Source: Argentina anserina
Lineage: Eukaryota > Streptophyta > Magnoliopsida > Rosales > Rosaceae
Assembly: GCF_933775445.1 (NCBI RefSeq)
Contig: NC_065877.1
Location: 5,580,001 to 5,644,000, forward strand
Direction: 5' to 3'
DNA: 64,000 bases
The notes beneath the pieces are model-generated. The model did no database searches and had not been told where the DNA came from. It saw nothing but the letters and a program-made list of their open reading frames with translations. Both the position numbers and the translations under genes were made by a program. Below, piece after piece: positions 37,116-49,460 of this stretch. The first letter of the stretch is position 1. Every line of letters starts with the position of its first letter.

Positions 37116-37974
37116 GACCGCCATCAATCATCACCAAATTTCACCACCACAACCTAAACAACATTTTCAACAACTTCCTAGTTGACACCAAGGTCTAAAT
37201 CCGAGTCTAAACAGTCCAAACAACGAAGAACATGAAATCGGCACTATTCACAAACCCTAGAAATTGAAATTTTGATTCGGATACTTACACTTCGATTTGG
37301 CTCGATTCCTTTTGTGGGAATGTTGCTGGGACTGAGACAAGCAAAACCCCCAAGAATCACGAGCCATGGTGGCCGGAGGAGGCGGCGCCGCCACAGCAAT
37401 AACTTCCGGCGGTTGCTACACCGTGTGTGGTTGTCACCGGAGTGCAAGGTGTAGCCCAAAAGATGGAGCTCGTCGAGTCCGTCAGTTTGATAGGTGGCAC
37501 GACACGAGGCGACGTCGGATGGTGGAGAAATCGGCCGGAGAAGGTTTTTGGGTCGGGTGAACAGTACCCGAGCTCGGGTGAACAGTACCCGAACTGATTT
37601 TTAGAAAAATCTGATTTTCTGATTTTTAATCTTCTCTCCTTCCTTTTATACTATTTTCAAAATCGGAAACGAACTTCCGACGTTAATAACTTTCGCGTCC
37701 GACATCCGATTCGAACGCATGATGTGTCCACGAATTCGTATCGATGAGCTCTACGACTTTCGTGACGGAAGTTTTCGCAACCGAATGACGGAATAAAAGT
37801 CTATCTATACGTTGCGGTAACATTACGTTTTCTAATTAAACGATCCGAGAACGTTTCCGTTTTCGTTTCGAAATGTCGCAAACCTCCAATTGTCGTCTTG
37901 AATTAATTTCACAAGTTTAACACTCTGAAAATATTCGACATTTAATTTCTAAAAATTCGGGTTATTACATCTCG

Positions 37975-39660
37975 ACATTGTCAACGACTCATCTATGTCC
38001 CTTTCACCATGGCGTCGTCGCTTCTATCCTCCGCCATGGCCTTTTGGATTATCGAGGAACTTGTTCTCGGGGATCTTCAATACGTTGAGTTTGATCTCTG
38101 GCATCTCTAAAGTAGACAAAGCTTAGGTTTTCTCGGGCTCCTCCGGTGGATCATCCTCCTTCAGTTTGGTCTCGGGCCATGCGGGCAGTACAGGTGTTGT
38201 GGTGGAAAATTTGACTAAGGGAGTATCAGTAAGTGGCATCGTGGCGGGATCATCAATCTTAGTTTAGATCGATGGAGTTGGATTTATCTTATGCTCTGCC
38301 TACATCTATATATCTCTCTCCTCAACGCCATCGGGGCTAGGCAAAGTATCGACGCTGCACCGCAACCATCAACGCCATCATACAACCTTGAAACCAACGA
38401 CATTCTACGACGGCTCAAGGAGGTTGGTGGCGGCTCCAAGAGACCTGCCGGAAGAAGAGGTTCTAATTTCATTTTCAAAATCCCGGATTTAGTTTTTTTA
38501 ATGAGGGGTAAAACATTTTACTGAGGAGTAGTAATAATTTTACTGAGGGATAGTAAACTTATTATTCATATTACTAGCTAGGGCATAATAATCTAATATT
38601 TACGGTTACTTAGAGTTAGTAATTTATTGTTTCTGTCACTAGACATGGATTATGTGATATTTTGAAATTAATAAGTTGTTTATTGTGGGTCAGTAATATG
38701 ATAATTAGGGGTAAATAATTTTATAATTAGGGATTACTGAGAGTCAGTAATTTATTGCAGTAGTATTGGTGACCAAATTTGAAATTCAGCGAGCGATGAC
38801 CAGATTTCTGATTCTGACCATCAGTGACTCGAAATTTATTATGGGTTATTGGATGTCGATAATGTATTCTGGCGGAAAAAAAGGGACTCCGGCGACAATA
38901 TTCGGAAATCAGTGACCGGAGTCCGATGATCTATGACGTTAATTCGATGATGTTCTAGCAAAGTGTAATGAGTGAAAAATGTGTAATTTCTATAAGTGTT
39001 TAGATAGATGAGGATAAATTAGTCTAGAAAACATACAAAATCATAGCTTTCTTACTATTTGGTCAAATAGTGTCAGATACCTTTAGAGTAAATGGTCACA
39101 TTTTGAACTTTGTCATTTAAATGGTTAATGAGGGTGTCAAATTAGTATCAAATGATCATTTTTCCTGATTACAACCTGAAGATTAGGTATGTATCTATAT
39201 AGTTAGGTATGAATTTTTATATCAACATGTTTGTTAGGTATTTTATAATTCCAAATATCTCTTTTCATAGGTTGAATTTAATTTTTTACCAATATGCATG
39301 TTTTTATCTATTAGGTAACAATAGAGTGTGAAGAAAATGAAAAGTAGAAACCTAGAACAAAATATTTATCATATGAAAAATCATGGTACGAAAGAACATA
39401 ATTGATAAAATATATATCTCATGGGTAACATAGCTTATTGGTAGATTCAAAGAATTTAAACGAACGAATGATATAGAAAACACAACAACCTTGAAATTCT
39501 CTCGTATGATTTTCAAAAGTCGGAGTAGTGTTTGTATTTTGAAATTTTGATAGTAGCTATATATATAATATAATTTTTTCTCAAGGAAAATTTGAAATAA
39601 AATGTTTCAACTGTTTAAAATAATGAAAAATAAAAAAATCACATCAAGCTTTGTATCTCG
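37975..39660. other. Intergenic, no gene seen
   Basis: Only short frames, for example 38291-38524, with no recognised domain. From 38500 to 39000 short phrases such as TAGTAATTTATTG and GAGGGATAGTAA recur. Confidence 0.5.
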
Positions 39661-40440
39661 CTGGGTGTATCACTAGTTGGAGTACCCGACGTCGGGGCAA
39701 AGGCGGTGCAGTGACAACGGGTTTGTTGTTGCGCGGCATGGATCAGATCTAATTAACCTAATATGGGCTGCGTTTCTTGGGATCGATCAGAGTTGTTCTG
39801 CTTGGGTCGACGCGAAGCTTTGGAGCAGCAGGGATATCGCGAAGAGGTGGGCAACGGTCATGCGAACATGGAGGGTTTGGGCACCAGGTGATCTACCGGC
39901 GGTTGCTGATGCGAGATCAAGTTGCCAGCCGTCCGGTCGTCTTTCTCTGAATAAGGTTGTGGGTTGGGCTTGTCTTTTGGGCCTTGACCTGAGTTGTTTG
40001 TTATTTATTTTTACTAGTTGATTCGCACCGGATGTGCGAAATAAGTACCTGTATTAGTTATGCGAGGGTAGTCGGGTTTTGTGTCTGTGTGTGCACTTTT
40101 AGTGCCTTGTTTGCTCTAGGTAGGTGGCGAGTTCATTGCTTTATCAAATGGTCGTTGCCTCCTAATAGCAGGGTGAAGTTAAGTGTCGTCGGAGTTACTT
40201 TTTGGTGGAAACATAGTGGGAAAGCTGCACAATTGGTATTTATGCTTTGCAGTAGTCGAGTTATTTTTTCGGTATGTCACCGCTACAATATAGCAAATAG
40301 AGTAGTCATTAGAGCACTCTTTGCTGGTTAGTGTCTTGTTGAGTACTTGTTTGTGAAGATGTTTAATATTATTTCAGATCTCTGTAATAAGGGGTTTAGA
40401 CTTCATGTTCCCCCCTTTTTATTTGACGGCTTCATTATTT
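39661..40440. other. GC-richer island of unknown nature
   Basis: This stretch is visibly richer in G and C than its AT-rich surroundings. It is open for 114 codons on the plus strand (39677-40021) and 99 codons (40032-40331). Neither peptide resembles a family I know. It ends near a run of seven C and a TTTATTTGACGG phrase that could be the 3' end of a retroelement. It may be a decayed LINE tail or a gene fragment. Confidence 0.35.
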
Positions 40441-42171
40441 ATGGCTTAAGGGTAGCCACACAAGCCCTTATTTTCAAAAATAATGAAAATCAATGGAATG
40501 ATTAAATTAGACATGATTTTAAATGGAAGCTAATATTAAGAAAACAAAAATAATCAAAATGGTAAAATAGACTTGTTGAAAAAGAATTTGGGTGTAGATT
40601 GAAAAAATATTTGAGTGTGGGTTTAATTTCAAATGAGGCTCTAATTTTGGGTCTATGACTAATTTTCTCTAAAAGCAATGTTGTTTCTCAGTTTTCCTTC
40701 TATTTTGGTTTTTTTTTTTCAAATGGTGTTGAATATGAGAAGCCGGGAAAATGGGTCGTAGGAGGATGTAAAAGAGAAGGTAGAGTGAATTTTCGGAAGA
40801 TACCACGATAGAAGGATGTAGAGGAGGAGTTGTCGAGGCTCTCAAAGTATAAGTGAACAAAAGTTTTGTTCATCAATATTGTACATGTTTTTTTTTCTAC
40901 CTATAATGGTGTTTAGTGGCAGATCCTAGATGGTTATTTAGAGGATGGTTAAAGTTCTAAACCAAAGAAGAAGAAGAAAATAGTGAGAATCTCGACGGTA
41001 CAAGAAAATTTTATTAATTGAAACTAAAAGGGGTATACCTAGTTAGGGGAGAACATAATGAGTCTAACTTCTCAAATACACATAATAAAAAAATGTTAAA
41101 CTAATAAAATTTAACTTTATGAATCGATAATTCTTCAAAAACACTTACATTTCCAGTTGATAGTTTAAATTTAACTAAACTAACTAAAAACTTGCTTCTT
41201 CTCTGTTCTTCCCTCCACATTAAAAATCAATAGAAGTACATAACCATAACGGATTTAAATCTCCAACAGAAAAAAAAAGTAGCAAACAAAAATTGAGTAA
41301 TCAATTTAACTCAAACTCATAATCAGAAGAACCAAAATAATTAAACAAAGTAAAACTAAACTCAAATCTCAATTATATCACCTCATTGAACTGAGATTGC
41401 TGAACAAAAGCATATTTCTCAAATCTTCAATTCGATTTAGGGAGTAGGTCAAGACGAATGACGATGGTGTTGTGGTGGAGTATGGAGCTTAGTCTTTAGG
41501 GCCTCAAGTGAAATCAGTCAATCTAATTTAGGGATTTGGTTAAAAAATTAGGGATTTAGTCTTTGGGATTAAACAATTGAGAAGATGAAAAGAGAGAATA
41601 ATGGATACTCCAACAGCTAGCCTGTAGCTAGCCCGCAGCTCACCCTCTCGATTGAGATCTATTCCCCTCTTTGTTTGACTGGAAATGCTTCATCGACTGA
41701 TCCACCGATCTACGACCATTCCGGAATAAAAACCCAGATCTACGACCACATTGAATCTAGTCTTTATGAAGGAAAGTCTTTACTATTTGATCAAAAAGAA
41801 GGAAATCTCTAGTTTCACGTAGCACATGTACTCCACTCCCCCCGTTACTAGTTCTAATCGCAGGCCTTCCAATGGTAGAATAGAGAACACAATTTAGTTA
41901 ATTATTATTTTTTGTGTGTGAAAGATTAGATGTGAGTGGATATAGAGGATGTTTCAACTTTAAAAAGTATATATATACAACTAGTTTTTTTTTTTGTAAT
42001 CGGAGCATCCCCTTGTCATACAGAGGATCCGACAGTGATGGTGTTGTATCTACTAGAGAGTAATCCAAGCATGTGATACAGTACAATCAGTTTTGCTAAT
42101 TACAATGCATGTTCTTTTTTAATTGAAACAATAATGCCCACATGTGGCTGAAAATTAATTAACTTCAAATA
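40441..42171. other. Intergenic, no gene seen
   Basis: AT-rich; short frames only. TAGTGGCAGATCCTAGATGG near 40915 looks like one end of a hAT-type MITE, but no partner end was found. Confidence 0.45.
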
Positions 42172-42277
42172 TTACACCAAAACAAGTTTACAGGCTAACC
42201 TATAGATACTAATTATTGCACCCATGGTGATTAGGCCTACTACTACATAAATTAATCTCCCAAGAATTGATGGAATC

Positions 42278-42469
42278 TCACTGAGTAGGATGATTCCTTG
42301 CGAGGTGAAAGACCATGAGAACGATGAACAAGGTGGCGAACAGCCAGACCAGAACCAGCAACATAATCTCACCGTCGACAGCGTATTTCGGGTCACCGAA
42401 GATGAGAACTTGATCGCCTTCAGATTTGTTGGGGGCCAAGGAAGGTGAGAACGGAGAAAGAGCTGCCAT
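42278..42469 (-). CDS. Small single-span membrane protein, resembles ATL RING-H2 N-terminus
   Basis: 63 residues from the ATG at 42469. The sequence has a soluble front (MAALSPFSPSLAPNKSEGDQ), then GDPKYAVDGEIMLLVLVW and a hydrophobic span of about 22 residues (40-57), ending FHLARNHPTQ. Plant ATL ubiquitin ligases begin in the same way: a Tyr-x-Val-Asp-Gly-lysine/glutamate phrase followed by one membrane span. They then have a GLD motif and a RING-H2 finger, and both are missing here. A minus-strand CATATAAG box at 42687-42694 is placed as a TATA box. It may be a truncated ATL copy, a natural RING-less peptide, or chance similarity. Confidence 0.5.
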   Translation of the reverse strand: MAALSPFSPSLAPNKSEGDQVLIFGDPKYAVDGEIMLLVLVWLFATLFIVLMVFHLARNHPTQ

Positions 42470-42694
42470 CAACGATTCAACGAAGGTGGAGTTCTTGCAA
42501 GTTCTCTTGACGAAGGAATCGAATGATGATCTCTAGATCTTGTGAACAATAATAGTGGTTGCTCATACAGATTTTCGTCATTTTCCATTGCAATAGCTAG
42601 CTGAATATAGACGACGATATATCTGTGTACGTTGTGGATGTAAGGTTATAACACGTGAAAAATGAAGAACAGACAGAACAAGAGTACTTATATG

Positions 42695-43003
42695 AAGGTA
42701 CACAAAGATGTATGATTGGCTTTCAATGGGGCTTTTTCAATAAGGACCATGATATGATATTGAGGACTAGTTGAAGACATAATAATTAATTAATTATTAA
42801 TTAGACATAATTTTCAATTATATTTTTTCATCTCAACTGTTTAGATTTTAAGTCTATATAAGTATATTACTTATACAAATTTTTAGCCAATTTAGCAATT
42901 GTAAATGTGTCAAAGTAGATTAATTAGTGAATTGATCAAAATTGTCAAACATGAACCGTTCAAATTAGTAAATCACATTTATAAATGTCTTAACGATTTT
43001 CAA
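42695..43003. other. Intergenic spacer before the fifth long repeat
   Basis: AT-rich; no gene seen. Confidence 0.5.
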
Positions 43004-45834
43004 TGTAACGATCCCAAAATTTCAAGCATAAAAACTCAAAATTTCAAAGTCGTGAAACACCAAAACAATCTCAATGAATCGAAATCATTTTAAATGCCAC
43101 AGCGGATCATTACTGAGTTCTCAATACAACTCAGACAAACCAATTATTACAAACCAAATTTATAATTCAATACTTCATAAAAATGGAAATGTAATAATCC
43201 TCACAATCTCTCACAAAACCCACAAATAAATCCTCACAAGTTCTCACACAAATCCACAATAGAAACCTCACTACAAGAAGGATAATGAACGACTTAGAGT
43301 CCCCAGAGTTGTCCTTCGATTCCCACTAATCGACACCTGCAGTAGTATCCCCTACACCATCAAATTGTTGCACCGGGATTGTAAACACAAATCCGGTAAG
43401 CTTTACAGCTCGTATGAGTAAAATAAAACAAATATAATTCGCATATCAATATATACGACAATCCACAAATCAACAAATATAAATGCACTCATGAGTCAAT
43501 GGACGACCCATCTGGTTGTCCCAAAAATATGAAAATGAAAGTACTCATGAGAAATTGGGCAACCCCTCTGTTTACCCAAATGCATTAATAATACGGGTAC
43601 TAATGAGCGCTGGTACACCTCGATACCCAACGTCCGACATTGGGCAACCTCCTTGCTACCCAACGTCCAAAAATATGAGTACTCATGAGCCGATAACCCA
43701 TCTGTTACCTCACATGCAGTACTCCGGCAGACAGACTAGAGCTCTAACTGTATCGTAACTTTCGCCCGGCCAAAGGCTAGGTTCCGACATGCCAAACACG
43801 TCCGAAGACTGGTCCGAAGACAAAATATTTTAACAAACTCCATGTTAAAACCACGTACAATAATCACACCTCATATTGTACAAATCGCATCAACATGCTC
43901 AACATATAATTCTCATCACCACCGTGATCATATTCACAAACGAAATCCTAACAGTATATAATATAGCAAACTATATATATATATATGTACCTATTTACCA
44001 TTTATACAATATATATATAATCCACTATATCATATACATGTTATATTTCATAAACACGTGTGAAGACTGGTCCGAAGACAAAATATTTTAACAAACTCCA
44101 TGTTAAAATCACGTACAATAATCACACCTCATATTGTACAAATCGCATCAACATGCTCAATATATAATTCTCATCACCACCGTTATCATATTCACAAACG
44201 AAATCCTAAAAGTATATAATATAGCAAGCTATATATATATGTACATATTTACCATTTATACAATATATATATATAATCCACTATATCATATACATGTTAT
44301 ATTTCATTCTTTAATAATTTGCAAAATCTTGAATCTCCGCAAGGGTAGATTCGTAAATAAGTGAGATTTTACTCACCGTATCAACTCGAGCGTAATTCCA
44401 AAATTTCCGAAGATAATTCATTTCCTTGATTTATTGATCACCTTGAAAATATAAGAAAAGAATTTAGAAACGTTTCGTAAACCTTTAAATGCCGAAACAG
44501 TAATAATCTGTTACTGTTCAGCAATTTTTTGGTTTTACGAATTTACTGTTCACTGAGTACTATTCACTGTGTACTATTCATGTATTTACTATTCATGCAT
44601 TACTGTATAAATACACATCCATTACGTATTCCTATACGACGAGTACATATTATTTACGTATTTCTGTACGTACGAATACTATTTAAATGTAAATATTGTC
44701 TCAGTAAACATTAATTACTGATTTTCCCTTCTGAAATTATTTTTCACATTTACTGAAAGTAATTTATATTTACATTTACTGTATGTAAAAATAAATGTAC
44801 ATTTACCGTACGTAAATCACTTTTAAATTTACCGCACGTAAAAATTAATTACAAAATTACCCTTCGGAAACACTGTTCACACGCCGCCGCACGTGGCGGC
44901 GCGTGGGGTACACGCGCCACCTCCAGCAGGCTGCGCGTGGGGCACACGCGCCGAGCCTAAGGCCGGCGCGTAGCACGCCACCGCCGCCCCAAAATCCCTC
45001 CTTTCTTCCCCCTCTTCCTCCCCACGGCCTCACGCCGCCCCTAGACCCCTCCACGCCCTCACACGCGCCGCCTAAGGCGGCGGTATCCCCCCTCACTTCC
45101 TCCTCCCCCGATCTGCACCAAATCCATCCAATTCCAACAAAAATCACACCAAACAACCACACAATCAATCAATTCAACTCACACTTACCTATTCCACGTC
45201 TTGAAGTCACCAGAGATCGTCGGAGAGAAGCACAACAGCGGCGAAGGAACTTGCAGACCTCGGGTTGGAGCGGAGAGACTCACACCGGCGCGGGGAGGTG
45301 CGGCGAGCTCGAGGGTTGCTGCGAACGTCCGTGCGAAGCTTCCTAGGCCGGCGGTGTGCGACACGGACGGGCGGAGGATGAGATCGCCGGAGCTGGGTTT
45401 TTTTTAGAGAGGGAGAGCGAATCGGGGAGAGAGAGAACCGAGGGAGGCGGGGAGAGGAGAGAGAAAGGGGTTTCCATAAATGGAAACCCTAATCAGAAAA
45501 AAGTCATTTTTATACTCGTTTCCAAAATCGGAAACTAACTTCCGACGTTAATAACTTTCACGTACGATTTCCGATTCGAACGCGTGACACGTCCACGAAC
45601 TCGTATCGACAAGCTCTACAATTTTTGTGAAGGGAGTTTTTGCAACCGAGCGACGGAATAAAAGTCGATATATACGTTGCGGAAACGTAACGTTTTTTTC
45701 TAACTAAACGTTCCGAAACGTTTCCGTTCGAGTTTCGTAATGTCGCAAGCAATCCAAATTTCATTTTATTGAATTTCACAACTTAATAGAAATTAAACAA
45801 ACTAAAAATCGTTCCGAAAAATCGGGTTATTACA
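43004..45834 (-). mobile_element. Solo-LTR-like repeat, copy E
   Basis: Plus-strand ends TGTAACGATCCC and GGGTTATTACA, with an exact 5-bp duplication TTCAA (42999-43003 and 45835-45839). A minus-strand TATAAAAA box lies near 45508. The stem-loop block spans about 43500-43710 and the donor-like motif lies near 44362-44378. GC-rich palindromic block CGCCGCACGTGGCGGCG at about 44884. Internal tandem duplication at 43803-44318. Middle part like copies B and C. Confidence 0.85.
43803..44318. repeat. Tandem duplication, 258-bp unit, inside copy E
   Basis: GAAGACTGGTCCGAAGACAA recurs with a spacing of 258 bases (about 43803 and 44061). The unit includes ATATATATATGTACCTATTT-like runs and GTATATAATATAGCAA. 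The two units are nearly identical, so the duplication is recent compared with the copies' divergence. Confidence 0.85.
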
Positions 45835-46123
45835 TTCAATATAGACAAAATTTTACAGGGATGATTTATTCATATATATTTACAAAGTAAACGGTCGAGA
45901 TTTAAATATAAGATCGAAAAATTGGTGAATAAAAAAGGTTCTCAATTAGTCGTCAATAAGATGATTCTCATTAGAAAGACTCCCTGATTTTCAAATGAAA
46001 ATATGCAAATACAACGGCTGCTTTATTTTGTTTGGTTTTCGCTAGCAACTAAACATTCACGCTTGTCATGAAAAAGCTAGTCAATCAGTTATATAATATA
46101 TATATATATACTCATTGGAAAGA

Positions 46124-46893
46124 GAGAGCTTATTTGGTATACGGGTTGTGTATATACATGACTCATCTACACTGTTGGATTTGACATGTGGACAACTTAA
46201 TATATTGTTGGGGTTGACGCGCGTTAAGTCTCCTTTGAGAGGCGAGTCAAGGTGAGCAGTGGTTCTGGTAATAGCAGCAGGCTTTTCTGGTTCAGTGGCG
46301 CATAAGCTTCGTTCTCCATCTTGGTAGTGGGCAAAGATGAGAGAGTGGCGACGGTTACAAAAAGGGACTTGATGGAGGAGGAGATGAGGGGATAGAGATT
46401 CTGGATGAAGACCTTTGGTCTTTGAAATGGGCGAAGGAGGAGGACATAATCATGGTATCATGGTCGCCATGGTAATCAGAGTTGCAGAATAGGGAATGAA
46501 GATGAGATGATTTTTATTTTTAATTACTTCTTATTTTCTTTTAGGACAAAAACGAGATAAGGGTGGGACAAAAATGAGCATGAAGTTAGAGATTTGGCCG
46601 GAATCTTAAAATCGGGCTTGGTTCTTCTCCTCCGATATATTGAAGGCCACTGCAGGAGAAATTTGTGGATTGCTATCGATAGAGGGAAGGTAGAGGAAGG
46701 TTTATGTGGGGGTGCGCCATCTTGAAGACACCGGGACGGCGGAGCTGGGTTTTTAGTGGTCAGAGATGTTAAGCTCTACATCCTCTACCTCTATATCAAA
46801 GAAGAGAGCCGCATGACTCCCACTAGCACCTATAGCACGTGGTTGCACTTCTAACCCGTGTATATACACGGCCCGTGTATCGAATAAGTTTCG
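46124..46893. mobile_element. Non-autonomous Mutator-like element (MULE)
   Basis: An exact 9-bp duplication TTGGAAAGA flanks it (46115-46123 and 46894-46902), which is characteristic of Mutator elements. Terminal inverted repeats are GAGAGCTTATTTGGTATACG and, from the right, CGAAACTTATTCGATACACG, continuing into GTGTATATACA. The interior is 770 bp, GC-richer than the ends, and holds no transposase. Its origin is unknown; gene capture (Pack-MULE) is possible. Confidence 0.85.
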
Positions 46894-46902
46894 TTGGAAA
46901 GA

Positions 46903-47519
46903 CTCCTTCATTACGTTGCAGTTTTTATGGGGAATCCATTTTCTTTCTATGTGCTAATATATGTATGATTCACCTATTACATATTGATGAGAATCGAAGG
47001 GGATTTTCTTTTAGCTATTATGTTTCTAATTCGCATTCCAGTAATATGGGACAATTTGGCTCGACTTGCCTTGTAAGATTGAATTGAAATAAGTTTATTG
47101 TTTGGGCTCATCTGATTTTTATAAATTCCCAAGATTTTCATCAACAAAATGCTCTGTCAATCAAAAAGAAAGAAAGAAAGAAAGAAAAAGAACTTATGCT
47201 CATATGGAATCATCTATCCTAGTTGGGACAAATGGGACAATTGACAAGTTGTATAGCATCATGTACCATACTACAGGTTCACACTTCAAGCAATGCAATT
47301 CACTCCAAGATTCAGTTCACCACAACTTCTTAAGTCATTTTCGTGGGATTGAAATTCCATTCTGATGACAATTCTTTTCAGATATTCTATTACCTTATGG
47401 TCTGTAAAGATTTACCAAAGTATCAAATGGGAGAGGCATGGATTCTCCTCTCAAATTCTTCGTCTCTATATCACTCGTGCATAACATGTACATTGCATGC
47501 AGTTGGCTGAAAAGATAGC
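46903..47519. other. Upstream region of the Nudix gene
   Basis: It probably contains the 5' leader and promoter. An AAAGAAAG run lies at about 47164-47190. No clear TATA box and no further upstream exon could be identified. Confidence 0.45.
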
Positions 47520-48701
47520 ATGGCTTGTATTGTTCCTCCTCCTATGTGCCCAACAGAGGATTTGGGAAGCGAAAACTTCCAAAGGCTTGCCAAGCAGCTT
47601 CAGTGTTACAGGCCACCCAAATTAATTGACGAAATGGAGGAAAATATCGAGCATGGAATAACCGAAGAGCCTTCTTGTGTCACAATTAGAGAGAGAAGAG
47701 CAGCTGTTCTAATATGCATCTTTGAAGGTCCTGAGGGTGAGCTAAGAGTTATTCTTACTAGAAGATCAATGAACTTGGCTTCACATCCAGGTACGTATTG
47801 ACTAAATTGGTCTTAATTTATTCACTCTGTACATAACTGTACTAGGTGGGCATTAAAGCATGGATCCATAAGCAATGACTTTATCAATATAAATTTTCCC
47901 AAGTCGTCCTGGAAACAGGTGATGTAGCATTGCCAGGTGGAAAAATGGAGGAGAGTGATGAAGATGAATCTGCAACTGCACTGAGGGAAGCCATGGAAGA
48001 GATTGGCCTAAATTCTAGTCTAGTTCAAGTTGTCGCTAAACTAGAGTTCTTTTTATCACAGGTATAATAACATATACAGAATGTGATACAAGCCTATTCA
48101 TCTACACTGTGGATCATTCTTAATTCAATTATTTCAATCATTCGATAAATAGATGTGAATATGCATAATAAGCTGATAGAAATGAGTCAAATGACAGTCG
48201 CAGTAATCGTTTATATATATACTCAATTTGTGGCCTGGTGCTATTATTTGTGCAGCACTCACTCACAGTTATCCCTGTCATTGGATTAGTATCCCGGATA
48301 GAAGATTTCAAGCCTCTACTCAACACTGACGAAGTTGATGCTATATTTGATGTCCCACTGGAGATGTTTCTCAAGGTCATGCATGATAGTTCCCATTTAA
48401 CTCACCAATGCAAAGAGCCAGAGAACATGATATTAGTTGTTAACACATTATGTACATTTGTGTAATGCAGAAAGAAAATCACAGATTCGACGAGAGAGAA
48501 TGGAAAGGATGTAAATATGTTGTCCATCATTTTGAATTTGAATCCGAGCATGGAGAGTTCTTAATATGGGGACTTACTGCAAGCATTCTGATTAGAGCTG
48601 CCTCTGTTATCTACCGGCAATCTCCAGTCTTTCAAGCACATCTCCCTGACTTTCAAACTTTACAAAAAGCCTTGCATGGTGTTAACTCTAATGTAGCATG
48701 A
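47520..48701 (+). CDS. Nudix hydrolase, CoA pyrophosphatase type (NUDX15/NUDX22-like)
   Basis: Four exons with GT-AG introns: 47520-47790, 47919-48061, 48256-48375 and 48471-48701, giving 254 residues. VILTRRSMNLASHPG (77-91) and DVALPGG (92-98) match the extended signature that marks coenzyme A pyrophosphatases. The Nudix box follows at about 97-121, including REAMEEIGL with the metal-binding Glu residues. Family members split CoA or acyl-CoA into phosphopantetheine and adenosine bisphosphate. EREWKGCKYVVHHFEFE and FLIWGLTASILIRAA near the end are typical of plant NUDX15 and NUDX22. The start lacks an obvious transit peptide, unlike organellar NUDX15, so either the protein is cytosolic or an upstream exon was missed. 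Confidence 0.92.
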
Positions 48702-49397
48702 CATAGCCGACCATCATAACGTGCTGAAAACCCTGAAACAGTATTGAGATACTTCAAAGAACTTCTAATAAAGAGTTTCAAAACACTTTTACTTAAGAGT
48801 TTATTGACACAGCAGAATTTCCCAAAACTCACTAGCTTTATGAATTAGATGAATAGAAACATTTCTCCGTACCTACTTAAAATCGTGTTGTAAACTATGT
48901 GGCTTGATTTTGATTGTGATAGAAGAATATTAATGGAAACTTCGTCGATTGCCTTAGTCAATAACTCAATATATTGATAATGTTGTGGTAAAATGCAATC
49001 ATCTTTCTCATAAATTGATCATTGTAAGCTAGTCTTTTGTTTGAAAATCTGAAGAAAATTATTTAATATCAGTCAAAATATCACCACCTTCAAGCTTCCG
49101 TATACGAATATGCAGACTTTTTAACCCAAAAAAAAAAATACAAATACGCAGACTTAACAACATGACCCCCTTCTACATGTACCGTACCTAGCTGACTCGG
49201 TCAACTTTAGAAGCTTCACCATATATTTCACGGCGGATTAATGGTGCTCATCTACATTCGACAAGTCAAAGTCCTCCTGCATTCCAATCTTAAGAAGACT
49301 TGCACTTCTCAATCTAGTTCTGCAGCAGCAAGGAATTTTCAGACGAAGCTACCAAACGAATACAGATAAAGTTTCCAACCTCACCAACCCAACCACA
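48702..49397. other. Spacer between Nudix and AMT genes
   Basis: Nudix 3' region followed by the ammonium transporter promoter. No extra gene seen. Confidence 0.5.
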
Positions 49398-49405
49398 TAT
49401 ATATA
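49398..49405 (+). promoter_or_regulatory. Candidate TATA box of the ammonium transporter gene
   Basis: TATATATA followed by G, 56 bases before the ATG, so transcription would start near 49430 with a short leader. Confidence 0.55.
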
Positions 49406-49460
49406 GTTATAAACACAGAAGCTTCACACACTACAATACTTCTTCTCCATCATTTCAACC

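Larger units (their letters stand above)
35201..37969 (-). mobile_element. Solo-LTR-like repeat, copy D
   Basis: Plus-strand ends TGTAACGAGCCC and GGGTTATTACA, with an exact 5-bp duplication TCTCG (35196-35200 and 37970-37974). A minus-strand TATAAAAG box lies near 37644. The stem-loop block is at 35640-35860. It has an internal tandem repeat (35947-36240). The part at 36720-37120 matches copy A, not B, C and E, and is rich in TTACTGTTCACAG units. Only 169 bases separate it from copy C, yet each has its own target duplication, so they are two insertions. Confidence 0.85.

Noticed and set aside
40910..42000. hAT-type MITE starting TAGTGGCAGATCC
   Set aside because: Only one candidate end was found.
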